Positions 45,301 to 57,964 of a stretch of DNA of 64,000 bases are shown one piece after another. Numbering within the stretch: the first letter of the stretch is position 1; every line of letters starts with the position of its first letter. Under the pieces are notes generated by a model. It saw only the letters and a program-made list of their open reading frames with translations, was not told the origin of the DNA and made no database searches. Source of the stretch: Stropharia rugosoannulata (taxonomy: Eukaryota; Basidiomycota; Agaricomycetes; Agaricales; Strophariaceae); the NCBI GenBank assembly GCA_028532985.1, contig JANCIK010000001.1:372001-436000 (forward strand). Direction: 5' to 3'. Position numbers and translations under genes: made by a program.

Positions 45301-47362
45301 CCACCTTTGGGGAGGGTCACCTCTTCTTTAATTTTCAAAGCCAGTACAAGACTTTCAGGCTAGGTGATGGCGGGAATCGATGCTCGGAATACTTTGAAGC
45401 ACTTTGCGTAACAGCAGAGCATATCGTTACAGTTCGTCTCTTGTGAGTGTCATTAAATCCAAGTCAGCGTTGGACTAATAGTTGTTGTAGAACATGGGAT
45501 CGTTTACATGGTTCCCTACAGTTTGTGTGCCAACACTGGTCTTTACCTGATCATAGTTCGGCACCCAGCCTGGAACGAACTCAGATTATTGCAACAACTG
45601 ATTTCGAAACAAACTGGCTACTATACGTCAAACCCCCGCCTGATGCTCGCGAACGCCTGGTCTCCAGACCAACGGATCTAAGTAGTGACTCTCAGCTATT
45701 GCGCCTAGGCTCACGACTGTTCAGAAAAGACAACAAAAACGAATATCTCGAAGTCTCTGGACTGCCAGACGCTTTAATATACCTTGAAGAAGTTTCGTGC
45801 CTTGGAGCGTTGATAGCCGTCGGAAGCAGGTCACACACCGTTGTTGAGGAGCTGCAAAAATCTTATCTCATGTTTGATCATTTGGGCAAAGATCTGAGTC
45901 GCATCGAGACGCTTGAAACTACCAGTGATGCCGGGGAGGACAATGAAACAGATGAGGAATGGCTCTCGGATGGTTCTAATCCGTATGCCACCGACGACGC
46001 GGGCGCACATGAGTCATGGAGTGAAGGGTCCACAGATCTTGATGATTCCAGCTCAAGTTCCGCTTCAGAATCAGAAGAGGCTGAATTGTCCAGTTCAGAA
46101 GACGATGATTTCAGTTCTTTTGGAGAATCAGACCCTGGCGCTGCAGACGGGAAGTCGGATGCATCATCTGTGGTATCCGAGCCTCCCTTCAAACGATTTC
46201 AAGACGATGACAGCGAAGACGAAGTATGGGGGATGGAAGTCGACGCTCGACTTGGCATTCAGTCCTATGGTCCAGCCTCAGCTAGTGCCGTGGAACCTAC
46301 ATTGCACCTCAGAGTCCTTCAGCAAGATGCAGAGAAATCCTCAAAGGTTGTGTTCGAGTACTTTACCCCAATGCGATTTATGCTATACGACTCGCCTCCA
46401 ATATTTCATCCCAAAGAGTCTCTTGTTGTCTGGTCACTAGGGGGCGGCTATCTTCTGTTCGCAGACGTAACTGCGAATACCTACTTTACACGCCAGTTGC
46501 GCCCATCTGCTCCACATAGTAAGTAGACTGCTGGAACCTTAGAGCTGCCATTAATAATCCTATATCATTAGCTCGACAAATCAGTGTGAAGCTTCAGTTC
46601 TCTTCTTGTGGTCGCTTTTTACATGTAGCTTCGCTAGAGGTGAGCGTCAGAGAAGTCGAAAAAATCAAGGGAAGCAAGCGCTGTACGGACACACGCTGCT
46701 TATACCATCACCCGTTACCCAACATCAACATCTATCTCCTTGTTCTCACCTACCGTCTTTCGGGCAGAAAGCCCAAACGCAGCCCACCGGCTCTTTTTCA
46801 TCGTGTCAAGGTTGATCTTGGAAAGCATGAAGGCCCGTTAAATCTCTCACAGCTTCCTTACACATTTTATTGGACACCGCGCGACCTTTTTGTGTCCCAG
46901 AGAGGAAATTACCTTAATATCATCCGGGTCCAGCTCTTCGGCGACGAGACCAATGGCATTGGACCTTCAAATCGAACCCACAATGTCCTAGTCCCCGCTA
47001 ACAAAACACTGCTGCCTGATAGTGCAGCCTTCCGGGACGTCCATTTTGTTCCATTGTCAGAGGACTGTAACGGGGCGTGCTTGGTAATTCCCGGAAGCGA
47101 GACGAGGAGGAAGGCTGTCCTCATGGAGAATTTTTCAAAATTCTCGGTCAACGATGCGCTGGAAAGCGAGTACGCTGATCTTCAGAAGAGACGTACCCTA
47201 TCGCCTTCTATTGGAGCTATACTGCAGAGTGAGCATATTGGTGGGTGGGTCAAGCCAGAGGGAGTCGTAATTCCGCAAGATCGGTCCATGGGGTACCTTA
47301 ACATGCGCAAAGAAAGGTTTGATCCTGTTGATGATTGCGATGGTAAGTTTTGTATTCCCTGA
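42359..47362 (+). CDS. Large NACHT STAND protein (module copy 1)
   Basis: Nine exons (42359-42665, 42731-42789, 42844-43036, 43093-43299, 43359-43930, 43990-44411, 44468-45442, 45491-46518, 46572-47362) give 1517 aa. Layout: N-terminal helical region typical of fungal STAND proteins (FDRALEEYLSGL; PCALIWGALKVVIE; IIHFWHRVHKECKHKGF), NACHT with Walker A GLPGHGKS (about 319-326) and Walker B VYFVIDGLDEA (about 413-423), a winged-helix/helical part (YARRQMRLEELQAAASML; STCRLMHSSVLEYL), an acidic Ser/Asp/Glu linker (about 1058-1135) and a C-terminal beta-rich part (SVKLQFSSCGRFLHVASLEV; WTPRDLFVSQRGNYLNIIRV). The start could instead be the in-frame ATG at 42392. NLR-like signalling NTPase by domain order; trigger and output unknown. 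Confidence 0.85.
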
Positions 47363-47513
47363 CAGTTCTACAATGTTGCTAATAAGAAAGTAGCTGAAGC
47401 TTATTGATTACCTCTAATGTTAGTGCGATTGAATATATGCTTAATAAAAGATATATTATAATGCAAGCCGTCAAGAAAGTCCATGCATGCTATAGTACTA
47501 GTAAGTCGGATCC

Positions 47514-49855
47514 CTAAGTCTCCTTTAACTGCAGGTTCCATTCATTTAACACCTCGAGCACGGTGTCCAAATCATCCAAGAAGGAAATCGGCGAAGGGCT
47601 GTTTGAGGCTTCATTTACCGTCTTTGCACTACTAAAGGCGTTTTTGATCTACAAAATTCCGAGTTTAATATTTGGTTTAGCACTTGAAAGCACACAAAAC
47701 TTACCTGGCGGCCATTAAGATGGAAAGAGGCAAGGCGGCTGAGCTGATCATCAGAGATATGCATGTTACTTCGTTTGAAGAACGTGTTCCAAATCTTCTT
47801 GCGCGAATCAGGGTCAAGCTCTGGGTATGCCATGGAGAAGTGGATACGACCTGAGCAATATGTGAGTTCGGGAAAGTAGGTAACCTGACCATAAAATAAC
47901 TTACTTTGAAAAGCGTGGTCGAAATTCTTTGGTAAATTGGTAGTAAGTATCAGGATACCCTATACAGAATGTAGGGTCAGTACACTGATTGAGAGATGTG
48001 ATATCCGAGTTCCTACCTGATAGTACTCGAGTCGACGCAGAAAGATAGAAACAAGAGCATTTCTCTCCACGTCTGTGGAAGTACGCTGCGCAAGAAAAAC
48101 CTCGGCCTCGTCCAGCAATACTACTGCATCCCACATCTCCCCCAACTCGAAGGCATCATTAAGAGCTTTCTCGACCGATTCTGGTGTTATGCCGAGCTCT
48201 CCGGCTGTGATACTGTATAGAGGCTTGTGGGTCACCTCAGCCACAGCCTCGGCCGTCAATGTTTTACCGCAACCCGGAGTTCCAGACAGCAAGCCAATAA
48301 TACCTCGGCCTTTGCCTTGTATGATGTCGTCAAACCCACTGGCCCGTTTTGCATGCTGAAGAACTAAGGTTTCAATCAACGCTTTCTGCCTTTGACCCAG
48401 AACAAGCGCTTCAAACGCGGAATCATTCCAGTCAATATTGCGGGCGCGTGTCATAGCAAATTCACCTAGCGTAACCTATCGATCAATATTGTCAATGTGT
48501 AGTAAATATCTGTAAATACATACCCCATATCTTGTGATTGATTGCATACCCCCTACCGATTGGCGAGCACACCGCCAACTGATCGTTTGTCAGACCTTCC
48601 TTGCTTGGCAGTGGACGATCAACAACAGGAGATATTCCTGCATGGAAACGTGTGTATGCAGAAGGACTGAACATGACCCGACCGTTCACCTGCTCGTGCG
48701 ATTAATAAAAGTGTGATGGAGAAAAAAACAATACAAACAAGGACTGTTTGCCGTTTGAGTACATTGCCGGGACTGTCGGAGTCATTGGAATTGACAGGTT
48801 CTGTACGAGTAGCGCGACCGCATACTTCGCGGAAGCAATGTGTTGGTAGTTGTACCAGATGTTTTCCGAACTCAACCGCCTGTGTGTATATCGTATCCCC
48901 TTTTTCATGGTACTTTAAAGGATAGAACTCAAGGCTTGTGATAGAGCGCGTCCCTGTGAATTTATTAATTTCGTGGTACTCTCTTGCAAACCCAAATTTA
49001 TGTCCGTCATCTTGAATGACATCGCATGCCAAGTTAAGGTATTCTGTCCTATCCTGTCGCTCTTCATATGATGAACTGCGAACTATAAAGAGTATATCTT
49101 GGTCTGTCCCGCTGTGACGAGCATAAACAAGGGTGTTTGGAATGAATAATGCCCACAGTGTATCGTATGATATCTCGCCTTTAGAGATCATTTGATTGAT
49201 GTCTTGCATCTTGGTACCCAGGTGATGATCTACATAGAATATTCCAGCTTGAATATCGCGGATCAAAGCTTCATTTCGGTTCTCCTGCTCCTCTTCGAGA
49301 ATAAGACGTTGGACCAGTGCGGAGTATGAGTGATACATGTGCTCTTCCTTAATCTAGAAAATTGTTATAAATATGAAATATGAGTTAGCAATCATCAAGG
49401 AGCACTAAGAGCGTGTAAGAGAACAAACAATTGGGTCGGTACGGATGAGGCCTGTGTCTTCTACTTCTTTGTTAATGTCAAGCAGCACGTCTCTCAAGAG
49501 AGCACTCTTGATGATAATATCGGTGCTTCGGTGAACTCCCCTTGTATCTATGTTACGTCGAATCACAATCGCGTATTTGGAAACCTTTTCTGCCTCTTTA
49601 GGCTGTTTGACCGATTTCCGGAGCTTGTAAGTGAAATTGCGACTTGGTTCCAATTAGTTTTCCTATGGTATAAAAAGGTATTGTGGCTCACACATCCCAA
49701 CTAAGGAATAATGTTAGCATATATGCAACTGATCAGGAGATCGGAACGCACTAGTAGTCAAACTGTGCAACACGTTTGCTGGCGGATTTGCCTGGAGGTG
49801 TGTCAACGGTTGAGTCTTTCATTACAGAGTCAGCAGTAGCAGTTGATTGGGCCAT
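47514..49855 (-). CDS. AAA+ ATPase with DUF7025-type N-terminal region (module copy 2)
   Basis: Nine exons (49855-49752, 49700-49692, 49642-49429, 49353-48739, 48689-48524, 48465-48017, 47959-47905, 47850-47705, 47648-47514) give 630 aa. Exons 2, 6, 7 and 8 have the same lengths as in copy 1 (9, 449, 55, 146 nt), including the 9-nt microexon. Motifs: TLWALFIPNTLVYA, SLEFYPLKYH, VNGRVMFSPSAYTRFH, Walker A GTPGCGKT, Walker B AVVLLDEAEVF, LILTTNLP, FQSRIHFS. All catalytic landmarks are kept. The main differences are the N-terminus and a shorter, less charged segment before VNGRVM (copy 1 has RRRGRYDDEDEDD there). It is divergent from the NACHT gene at 50493 across 637 bp. Confidence 0.88.
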
Positions 49856-50492
49856 TTTACAGAGCTTGACTGAGCTTTCGAAGTGAAGAAGTGACGCGAT
49901 GCGGTTTACTCAGAAAAAAGCAAAGGAAAGACCCCTTTTTATATGTGAAGATTCACAGCATTACTATCGTCCTATCATAAATAGCTGTTGTGCATGGCTG
50001 CGCAAGCTATGCTCGAGGATTCAAGATGACTCTCTGAGTCTGACAGATGAAATTTTAAGCGCTGGACTCTCAATTGAGCAAGGCTGTAGTGTACACAGCA
50101 GTGTTAATGTGGTTCATTGTTTTCCACTTAGTCGGTCTATTTGTAGAGCACCGTACATAATTTACGTCAATCTCTGTGTTGTGAGTGATTGGCGCCTGTA
50201 TGTCTTTGATTCGAAAGCACAGCCAGACGCCCCACACATATCATTGATTGAAATTAGGAACCAATTAGAAGATAACGAGAAGTCGGATACTCATCATGGT
50301 ATGCCGCTATTTTTAGCACTAGTAGACCCTTACTAGTCAGTGGCACTGCCAATACGTGAGTGGAACTGCAGTGCGTAGTACAGCCTATTCACCGCCTTCA
50401 GACACACCTTGTACGGTTTTTTCAGATATATCAGCTACCACGCAAAGGAAAAGAGAAAACATCATACCCCACAAGCGTTCCACTTCAATATC
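49856..50492. promoter_or_regulatory. Bidirectional promoter region of module copy 2
   Basis: 637 bp between divergent starts, about twice the spacer of copy 1. An open stretch at 49899-50336 on the plus strand has no counterpart in copy 1 and no recognised motif; I treat it as non-coding. Confidence 0.5.
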
Positions 50493-53400
50493 ATGAATGA
50501 GGCACAGTCAGTCTCTGCAGAGCCAGTTCAGAACACAGCGGAAGAAGCCTCGTTTTCAACATTCGATCGCGCTCTCCAGGATTACATTGCCCAACTACCG
50601 AAAGAAAAGAAAAAATACAACTTTATCGAGCTCTGTCGCGATTCCGGGGCAAATGCTACTCCACAGGCCATCAACGAGCTGCTCAAACGCGAAGAAGCTC
50701 GACACGCAATCAGCGGACCAGCACGCAAGATATTTAGTATGATTACCAGGGTCTTGAAGGAATACAGTGACATCATTGGTCAATTTGGTAAGCACTGGGC
50801 GTTTCTCATCATGACGATTGACAACTGATTGACAACTGATATCCGTGCAGTCTCTGCTCAACCCCTACCATGTGCTATTATCTGGGGGGCCCTCAAGGTT
50901 GTTGTCGAGGTAACTTTCACTTTGTAATGATAGTGTCAAGTAGTCAATTCCGCGTCTATAGGCTTCAACGCGCCATGATAGCATGTTTGATAAAATGCGA
51001 AATCAACTTCTGTTACTTGCAGAGTACCTACAGCGTATTACGCTACACGAAGAGCTGTATGGCGACTCTAAAGAGATGCAGCGGCTCCTTTTTGTTTCAT
51101 ACACAAACATCATCCACTTCTGGCATCGCGTACACAAGGAATGCAAACACAAAGGTCTGTTAATTCTTACAAACATCAATCTTTGATATTAACCAGCGAG
51201 ACTTTTTGACCAGGTTTTGCCGCATCTGCACGAGCTTTAAATCCCTCCAACTTGCAGAAAATAAACTCAATTATATCGGAAATTCATACTGTCTCTAAGA
51301 GTATAATTGAGCAAGCTCAGCTTTGTCAAGGCCAGAAGGATAAGACGGAGTATGATGAGGCTCGTCTGGAACGTAAGTTGGCAAGTGAATGGCGAGAGAA
51401 GCAAAACGTTGCAAACCACTGTATGTGTCATTTTAGCTGCCTGTTTTGTCATAACTCACATTTGTGATGCAGTTGAGCTTTGTAACTTGATACGAGGTCA
51501 TTTGGCTCCTTCAAGTGAGGTTATGCGCCCGAACACCCGTCGCCACGAGAAAAACCTGGAAGACCTGCACCCAGAGACATGTCTATGGTTATTAGAAGAA
51601 AAGCAATACATCAAATGGCGTTATCCTGGGCCACAGAACTGTAGTCGTATATTCTGTCTTAGCGGCCGCCTAGGCTGCGGAAAGTCGATGATTACTTCGT
51701 TTGCGATTCGCGATTTGGAGGCGAAGGGTGCAGCCGTCGCGTACTATTTTTGCCAGTTCTCACAACCATGTGAAGACCCCACAGAAATCTTGCGTGTATT
51801 TTCCCTCCAGCTTTTCAATACCTACTTCGCGCGGAATCTTCCCCTTGATCAAGACTTCGGCCATCGCATACTCCAAAGTCATAAGCCGGAACATTTCAAG
51901 GAGCTCATCTCCGAGCTGGTATCTCGCTTGCTTCATCTAGGCGGTGTATACTTTATTGTTGATGGACTCGATGAAGGGCAATTAAGCAGCATCTCCCCGG
52001 TAATCCAATTTTTGAGCAGTCTACTCGACCAGTGGTCCAGTCATGAGGTGATTTCTTTGTTCTAAAGATAATCTATAGGTTAACACGTAATTATTAGGTT
52101 GGTTTAATGGTGACAAAACGACGACCAAGTCCAAAGGCTATTGAGTGGTTTGAGAAGTTTATAGAGCCCAAATCAGGGTTTTCTCTAGAGCTTCGTGACC
52201 ACACCGAGGCCGACGTCATACGATACCTGCAAGTTAAGTTAGAGTCCCTCAAGCAACGTATTTGCTCACAGAAAGGCTACTTGAGCATGGACGAGGAAGT
52301 TATTTTGCGTTTAGCAGAGTCATACCTGACAGCGAACTCCGACGGTAACTTCCTATGGGCACGCCTCATGACACAAGACTTTGAAGGGGAAAACAGGGTG
52401 GAGGATGCGAAGCAGCTGCTCCAAAAAATTGGACAAGATACACCAAAGCCATTAGCTGACCTCTACATGCAAGCCTTTCAGCGTTTCAATCGGCTGGACA
52501 AGGAGAATGAGCAAATAGCAGTGTACGTCTTTGAATGATCTCGGCTGGGTACTGAGCTAACATCATTCCAGAAAAGTGATGTCTATGGTGGCATACGCCC
52601 GCAGACAGCTGCGACTTGAGGAGCTACAAGCCGCTACAGCTACGCTAGTCAGTCATGGGAGGAGAAAAAAAGCGGCTTTGGACGCCACCCGGATGATAAG
52701 CGTCATGCCACTCAAGGTTTTCATGGAAAGGTACACCACTCTTGTTGAGATTGACGGAGATGCATCAAACCCATCTCCCACAGACACGTGTCGTCTCATC
52801 CATTCAAGCGTTTTCGAGTTCATCTACGAGAACCCTGCGGTTTTAAACACTAGCTCAAAGGATCATCAGCTAAACATAGGCCTCTTTTCTGTCGCTAATG
52901 CCTGCCTCACGTACCTCGTTCGTCCGATATACTCCCAGCTACTCCAAAAGCAAAGCCTTCCAGAAGGTAATACGGTTGTCTGGACAGATAGCACAGGGGA
53001 GGCGGTCGAAACTCGAACTCATGCCTTCTTGCAATACGCGGCTAAGTACTGGGTCCAGCACGTAAGCGATCTCGAAGAGAAGGAGCAGGACCTGATCCGG
53101 GAGCGCGTGATATCCTTTGTGTCCTCCAACAACTTCCAGACATGTATGCAAGTACAGTCTATTTGGGTGCAAGGCAGATTCGACCAATACTTCGCCGGTG
53201 GACATCTATGCCTCCTGCGCTCAATACCAGACTGGCTTATCAAGAACCGTGTGGGGAGTAGCAAACGTCTTACCGTCACCAAATACTGGCTTGCTTACCG
53301 GAGTATGATTTACGATTGGCGCACCCTCCTTAGTTGCGGTGGTTGTCACGACTCAAACCCGGACTGTTACTACCTGACATTCAGAGGAGAGTCGGAGCGC

Positions 53401-55607
53401 ATATGGTGGAAATCGTTCGGGCCAAATCACCTTTTCCACAACTTTCAGGGCCGTTACAGATCATTCAGACTAGCCGAAGTGGAAGACGCGAAGGCGGAGT
53501 ACTTTGAAGCCATTACCATATTGCCAGAGGAAATAGTCACAGTGCGTCTCCAGTAAGTGGCATGTACTATAAGGTTGTGCTGTTGAGTTTCATCACTGAC
53601 TTCAATCCAGGAAATGGGATCACGCACAAGGTTCTTTAAATTTTGTTTGCGAGCATTGGACCGTGTCTGCCGAGGAAGATGAACCAAGTCTGAGCAAGAA
53701 GCAAATAATCTCAGCGACAGAAGGGGAGATAAACTGGTCCACATATGTGAAACCACCACTGGCCGGTCGGACACCCGTAGTCGTCAGTCCAACTGCCCTC
53801 AGCAACGACTCGAAAATCTTGCGATTAGGCTCACGAATCTTCATGAAAGACACGAGCAACGAGTACCATGCTCTCCCCGGCTCCAACCTACCAGAGTTTT
53901 TCGAAGAATTCGACCACTGTCGATCGCTAATAGCCATTGGAAGCAGGTCGCACACAGTAGTCGAGGAGAAGCAGGACTCGCATGATGTTGAAGGGCTGGG
54001 CAAAGACATAACACATCTCGAGTGCTTGGCTAGAGCAACTAATGGTTACGCAGAGGATTGGGATGATGACGAAACAGACGACGAATGGATGTCAGAAGAC
54101 TTGGGATCCGACGAACCCTCGGAGAACGAAATGGAACAGTATGAGTCTTGGAGCGAGGGATCAACTGACGAGGAAGATGAAGATTCCTCTAGCTCTGAGT
54201 CGTCGGATACAGAGGATACCGATACAGAGGAAGAGGATTCAGATTCAGATAAATCGGATGTGACGTCCGAGTCTGCCTCAAGCCAGCCAGATACCAATAA
54301 AGATACGAAGTTGGAAAACAAAGAAGGTTCTGACGCTGAAGATGACTCCAGCTCAGAAGTAATGTCCACAGGGTCGCTGCCTCCGTTTTCCAGATTTCAG
54401 GATGATGCAAGCGAGGACGAGGAATGGGGTATCGAGGTGGACGCTCACCTTGGTGTCCAATCCCATGGTTTTCTCGAGGCCGCCCAAGGACTACGTGAGC
54501 CAACTGTACTTCTCAGCGTCTTTCAACAGCACGAGAATTCGTCACCAACCAGGGTATTCACATATTCGTATCCCTTGAGATTCATGCTGTACAACTCTCC
54601 ACCAGCTATCCATCCCCGGGAGTCGCTCGTTGTTTGGGCATTGGGTGGTGGACATCTGTTATTCGCTGACATAGCTAAAAACACGTACTTCACCCGCCAG
54701 CTGCGTCCATCCGCTCCTCACTGTGAGTTTGGATGCTTTCCGTGTTCTATGTCATATTAATCCTTCCTTAGCACGACAAATCACGGTGAAACTGCGGTTC
54801 TCACCATGTGGGAACTTCCTGCATGTCGCGTCACTTGAAGTCCGCCTGGTGTACAAGAAGGTCGAAGGCAGCAGGCACTGCAAAAAGGATGACTGTCCGA
54901 TCCATCGCCCGCCTCCTGAAATACACCTTTATTTGCTTCTGCTCACGTACCGTTTATCGAGGGAGAAGCCAACACGTTGCCCTCCAGCCCTGTCTCACCG
55001 CGTTAAGATCAGTTTCGGAGAACATGAAGGTCCACTGAATCTTTCCCAACTTCCGTTTGTATTCACATGGACCCCACATGACCTGTTCGTTTCCAAAAGG
55101 GGACGCAACCTCAACGTCTTCCGTGTCCAGCTCTTCAGAAGTGAGATTGAGTCTAACCCTAGTGACGGCTGTGAAGCCAAGGAGACGCGTCATAACGTCC
55201 TAGTTCCAGCCAAACAGATCCTGCTCCCTGACAGTGCCGCGTTCCGGGATGTTCACTTCGTCCCACTGTCCAGTAACTCGGACAATCCGGCATGTATGAT
55301 AGTCATCGCAAGCGAAACGCGTGGTAAAAATAACACCCTGATGGAGAACGGCCAAGAACTGTTGACAGTTGACTCCACTCCCGAAGATTATGTCGAGCAG
55401 AAGAGGCGGTTGTTATCGCTTCCCATTGGCGCGATACTCTCGCCTGACGATATTGGTAGCTGGATCACACCGCAGGAGGGTGTTGTGGAGCCTCAGGACC
55501 GTTCTATGGGCTACCTGAACATGCGCAAAGAGAAGTTCGACCCCATATTCGATTGTGATGGTAAGCCTACTCTCCCTGATGATTTTGAATTATTACTGAG
55601 AGATTAA
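50493..55607 (+). CDS. Large NACHT STAND protein (module copy 2)
   Basis: Nine exons (50493-50787, 50851-50909, 50962-51154, 51214-51420, 51473-52047, 52098-52522, 52572-53552, 53611-54722, 54772-55607) give 1560 aa. Exons 2, 3 and 4 match copy 1 in length (59, 193, 207 nt). Walker A is GRLGCGKS (about 316-323) and Walker B YFIVDGLDE, so the NTPase core is intact. The C-terminal acidic linker is longer than in copy 1 (ESWSEGSTDEEDEDSSSS and following Ser/Asp/Glu runs). Conserved islands include CRLIHSSVFEFIYENP, CMQVQSIWVQGRFDQY, DWRTLLSCGGCHDSNPDCYY and PQDRSMGYLNMRKEKFDP. Role as for copy 1: STAND-type switch, ligand unknown. The N-terminus (NEAQSVSAEPVQNTAEEAS) is not conserved between copies. 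Confidence 0.85.
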
Positions 55608-55885
55608 TAGCTGAGCCATATTAATCGGAGTTAACATACACACAAAAAATACCATTCTTTAACTATTAACTTATCGTTGCTTATATATTACTTTAAGAAG
55701 CTTGCTCGTTGAGGGTTACTTTGTTGAGCTTAAAATAGGTCACTAAGCGCCCAAGATCGCTTGAAGTCGCCTGCCTGCCTGATCGGCAAGTCTTTGTAAA
55801 GACAAGCAACAAAATCTGAGACAATTGCAGAGTACTCATTTGCTGTCAACACTCCTAATCATTTCCTCACCTCTCTGTCATCCTT

Positions 55886-56700
55886 ATGGAGCCTGACTCA
55901 ATAAACCAAGGTTCTATTCAAGTCCATGGACTCGCTGAACTGAGCGACGCCTATGAAGTGGACGATGACGAAGGGACAGTTCTGTTCCAGACAAGCTTCA
56001 AATTGCCAAACAATACAGGCGGCGAAATACGAGGCTTGTTTTCACATGAAGAGCCGGAAGAAACTCTCGTCCAGCTTGTGCGCACAACAGGGGTTAGAGC
56101 GATGCTCTTGGGTTCTGTAAGTATTAACTAGCACAGAGGCTTCTTAGTTTACTTAATACATGTTCCACGCAGATATCAGCGATTACAAGTACGGCTGACA
56201 TTCCACAAAAGTATGTCACTGGCGATATGAAAGACGCAAAGTACTTGATCATTGGGAAAATAGTAACTGTCAGTATTCTCAGTCCTGCATTGTGAATTAT
56301 CTGACAAGCGCTTTCACACACACAGGTGATGCCATTTCCGATGGCGATGGGCATGCCACTTATGGGAAACACCAAGCCCTACGTGATGGTTAGCAGCATG
56401 GTGGACGCCCACGGAAAGCCTCTGAATTACTTCGATATGACGCCAATACAGGAGGTCGAGTGGCTGCCAGTCGGATATGACGTTGGTGTGAGATGCCATG
56501 TCCCGGATGAATATGAGAACCGGGACCAGCTCAGGCCGTCGGTGCCGTCTGTGGGCGATACAGTCACTGCATCTGGATTTATAGATTTTGTGGATGAACG
56601 ATCTGATACGCTTATAGAGGAAGAAGGCGGTAAACCGAGTGTAGTTGTTACGCCCCGCCTGAATATCGAGGTCTATGGAATAGTTATCCATAGAATGTAG
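55886..56700 (+). CDS. Unknown acidic 233-aa protein next to the AAA+/NACHT modules
   Basis: Exons 55886-56116, 56173-56268 and 56326-56700 sum to 234 codons. I do not recognise the family. The N-terminal third is acidic (SDAYEVDDDEGTVLF); the middle has alternating beta-like segments (TGVRAMLLGSISAIT; YLIIGKIVTVMPFPMAMG; KPYVMVSSMVDAHG) and the end reads VTASGFIDFVDERSDTL ... VTPRLNIEVYGIVIH. This could be a small beta-barrel. No signal peptide or membrane helix is evident. It lies 278 bp after the second NACHT gene and in the same orientation, but no counterpart follows the first module, so a shared role is not supported by duplication. Confidence 0.6.
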
Positions 56701-57964
56701 TTCTGAGCCTCGTTTGTAGTACATATGGAATATTTACTAGGAACCAGATTTGGTTCTTTTTTGCAGGCGCAACTCTGCAACCTCTAGACTGGTGCTTCAA
56801 TATTCAATGATAAGATAAGTTTGCATCACTGGGAGAAAAAGGTTGCGTAGGATCTCGGGCTGGAGGAGGATTCGGCTGGTCGCGGTGTGCGCGTACTCTA
56901 CACACGAAAGGGTCAGCACAAAAGTGCCCGGCGAGCGCGCCGAAGCCTCGTGGCAAATCTTATATGCGGACGTGAAGACAAGATCGATGGACCTCAGTTT
57001 GATATACTGGAAGGAAATACGGACTCATTGAGAAATAAGGTGAATGACTCTGCGTCATTAATTCAGACATAATTAATAGCTTTACAGCTGACCGCATAAT
57101 AATGACTTCAAAGGGGCTTGCTTCATTTTGTGAAGACCTTGGGATCGAGTGAGCAGATTAAATGCATACCAGCAAGCAAATTGAACATACAAAATTTCTT
57201 TATTCCTCTAAACGCTAGATATAAGCTCCTTCCAACTCATTCACAGTTGATACTGCCAGGGCTGCAGAATATGTGTTTTCGGAATGACACAATACCCACT
57301 TTGTGATCCGATCCCTGTTTGAACGGCACTCTTGGCTGCAAAACTTGAAGTAGAATGGACTAAAGCTGAATATTACAAATTCCCTAGTATTACAAGTACA
57401 AAGAGATACAGGTAAATAGCACAACTCAATTGGGATATTTCAATTATTGTAAATAGGAGTGCGCACCCCTTCAAGTTCTCTCTTCCTTCCCCAGCTCTTT
57501 CTTTGGCTCCCTCTTTCATCCTGTAGTTCTCCTGCTCTTTGTCGTAGTGCAAGATCTACCAAATACACCCACCGGTTTCATAATAATAGCACAATACTAT
57601 GTCTTCTTGCCTTTCTTGGCTATGAATTCACATTGACTCCTGAGCCAGGAGATTGGCATGAGAGTCTTTGTTTTGCAAGGCAATTGTACTAGATTTTTAG
57701 TATTTACATAGACTATTGATAGCACGGGAGGACAGAGTTGGACATGGCCGTCGGATCAGAGCGTCTGGATGATGTTGTGATTTTGAATGTTTATACCGGG
57801 ACGGAAGATTTCGCATCCGATTACAACTTGCTTCGCTCCACTTTCCACCACGCTATCGACGGCGTTGCAGCGACCTGGAAGGAAGGAAGCACTGGATAGG
57901 GTGGGTGCCAGAACGATAAACCGGCTCTGTTTCTCGGCACTGACAAATCAGGGTCTCGCCAGTG
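56701..57964. other. Intergenic, no gene seen
   Basis: AT-rich, only short frames; contains the promoter and leader of the disordered-protein gene. Confidence 0.5.

Noticed and set aside
45878..46192. Acidic/Ser-rich antisense frame
   Set aside because: Mirror of the acidic linker of the first NACHT protein.
49899..50336. 145-residue open frame in the intergenic region of module 2
   Set aside because: Absent from module 1 and lacking any motif; kept as regulatory DNA.
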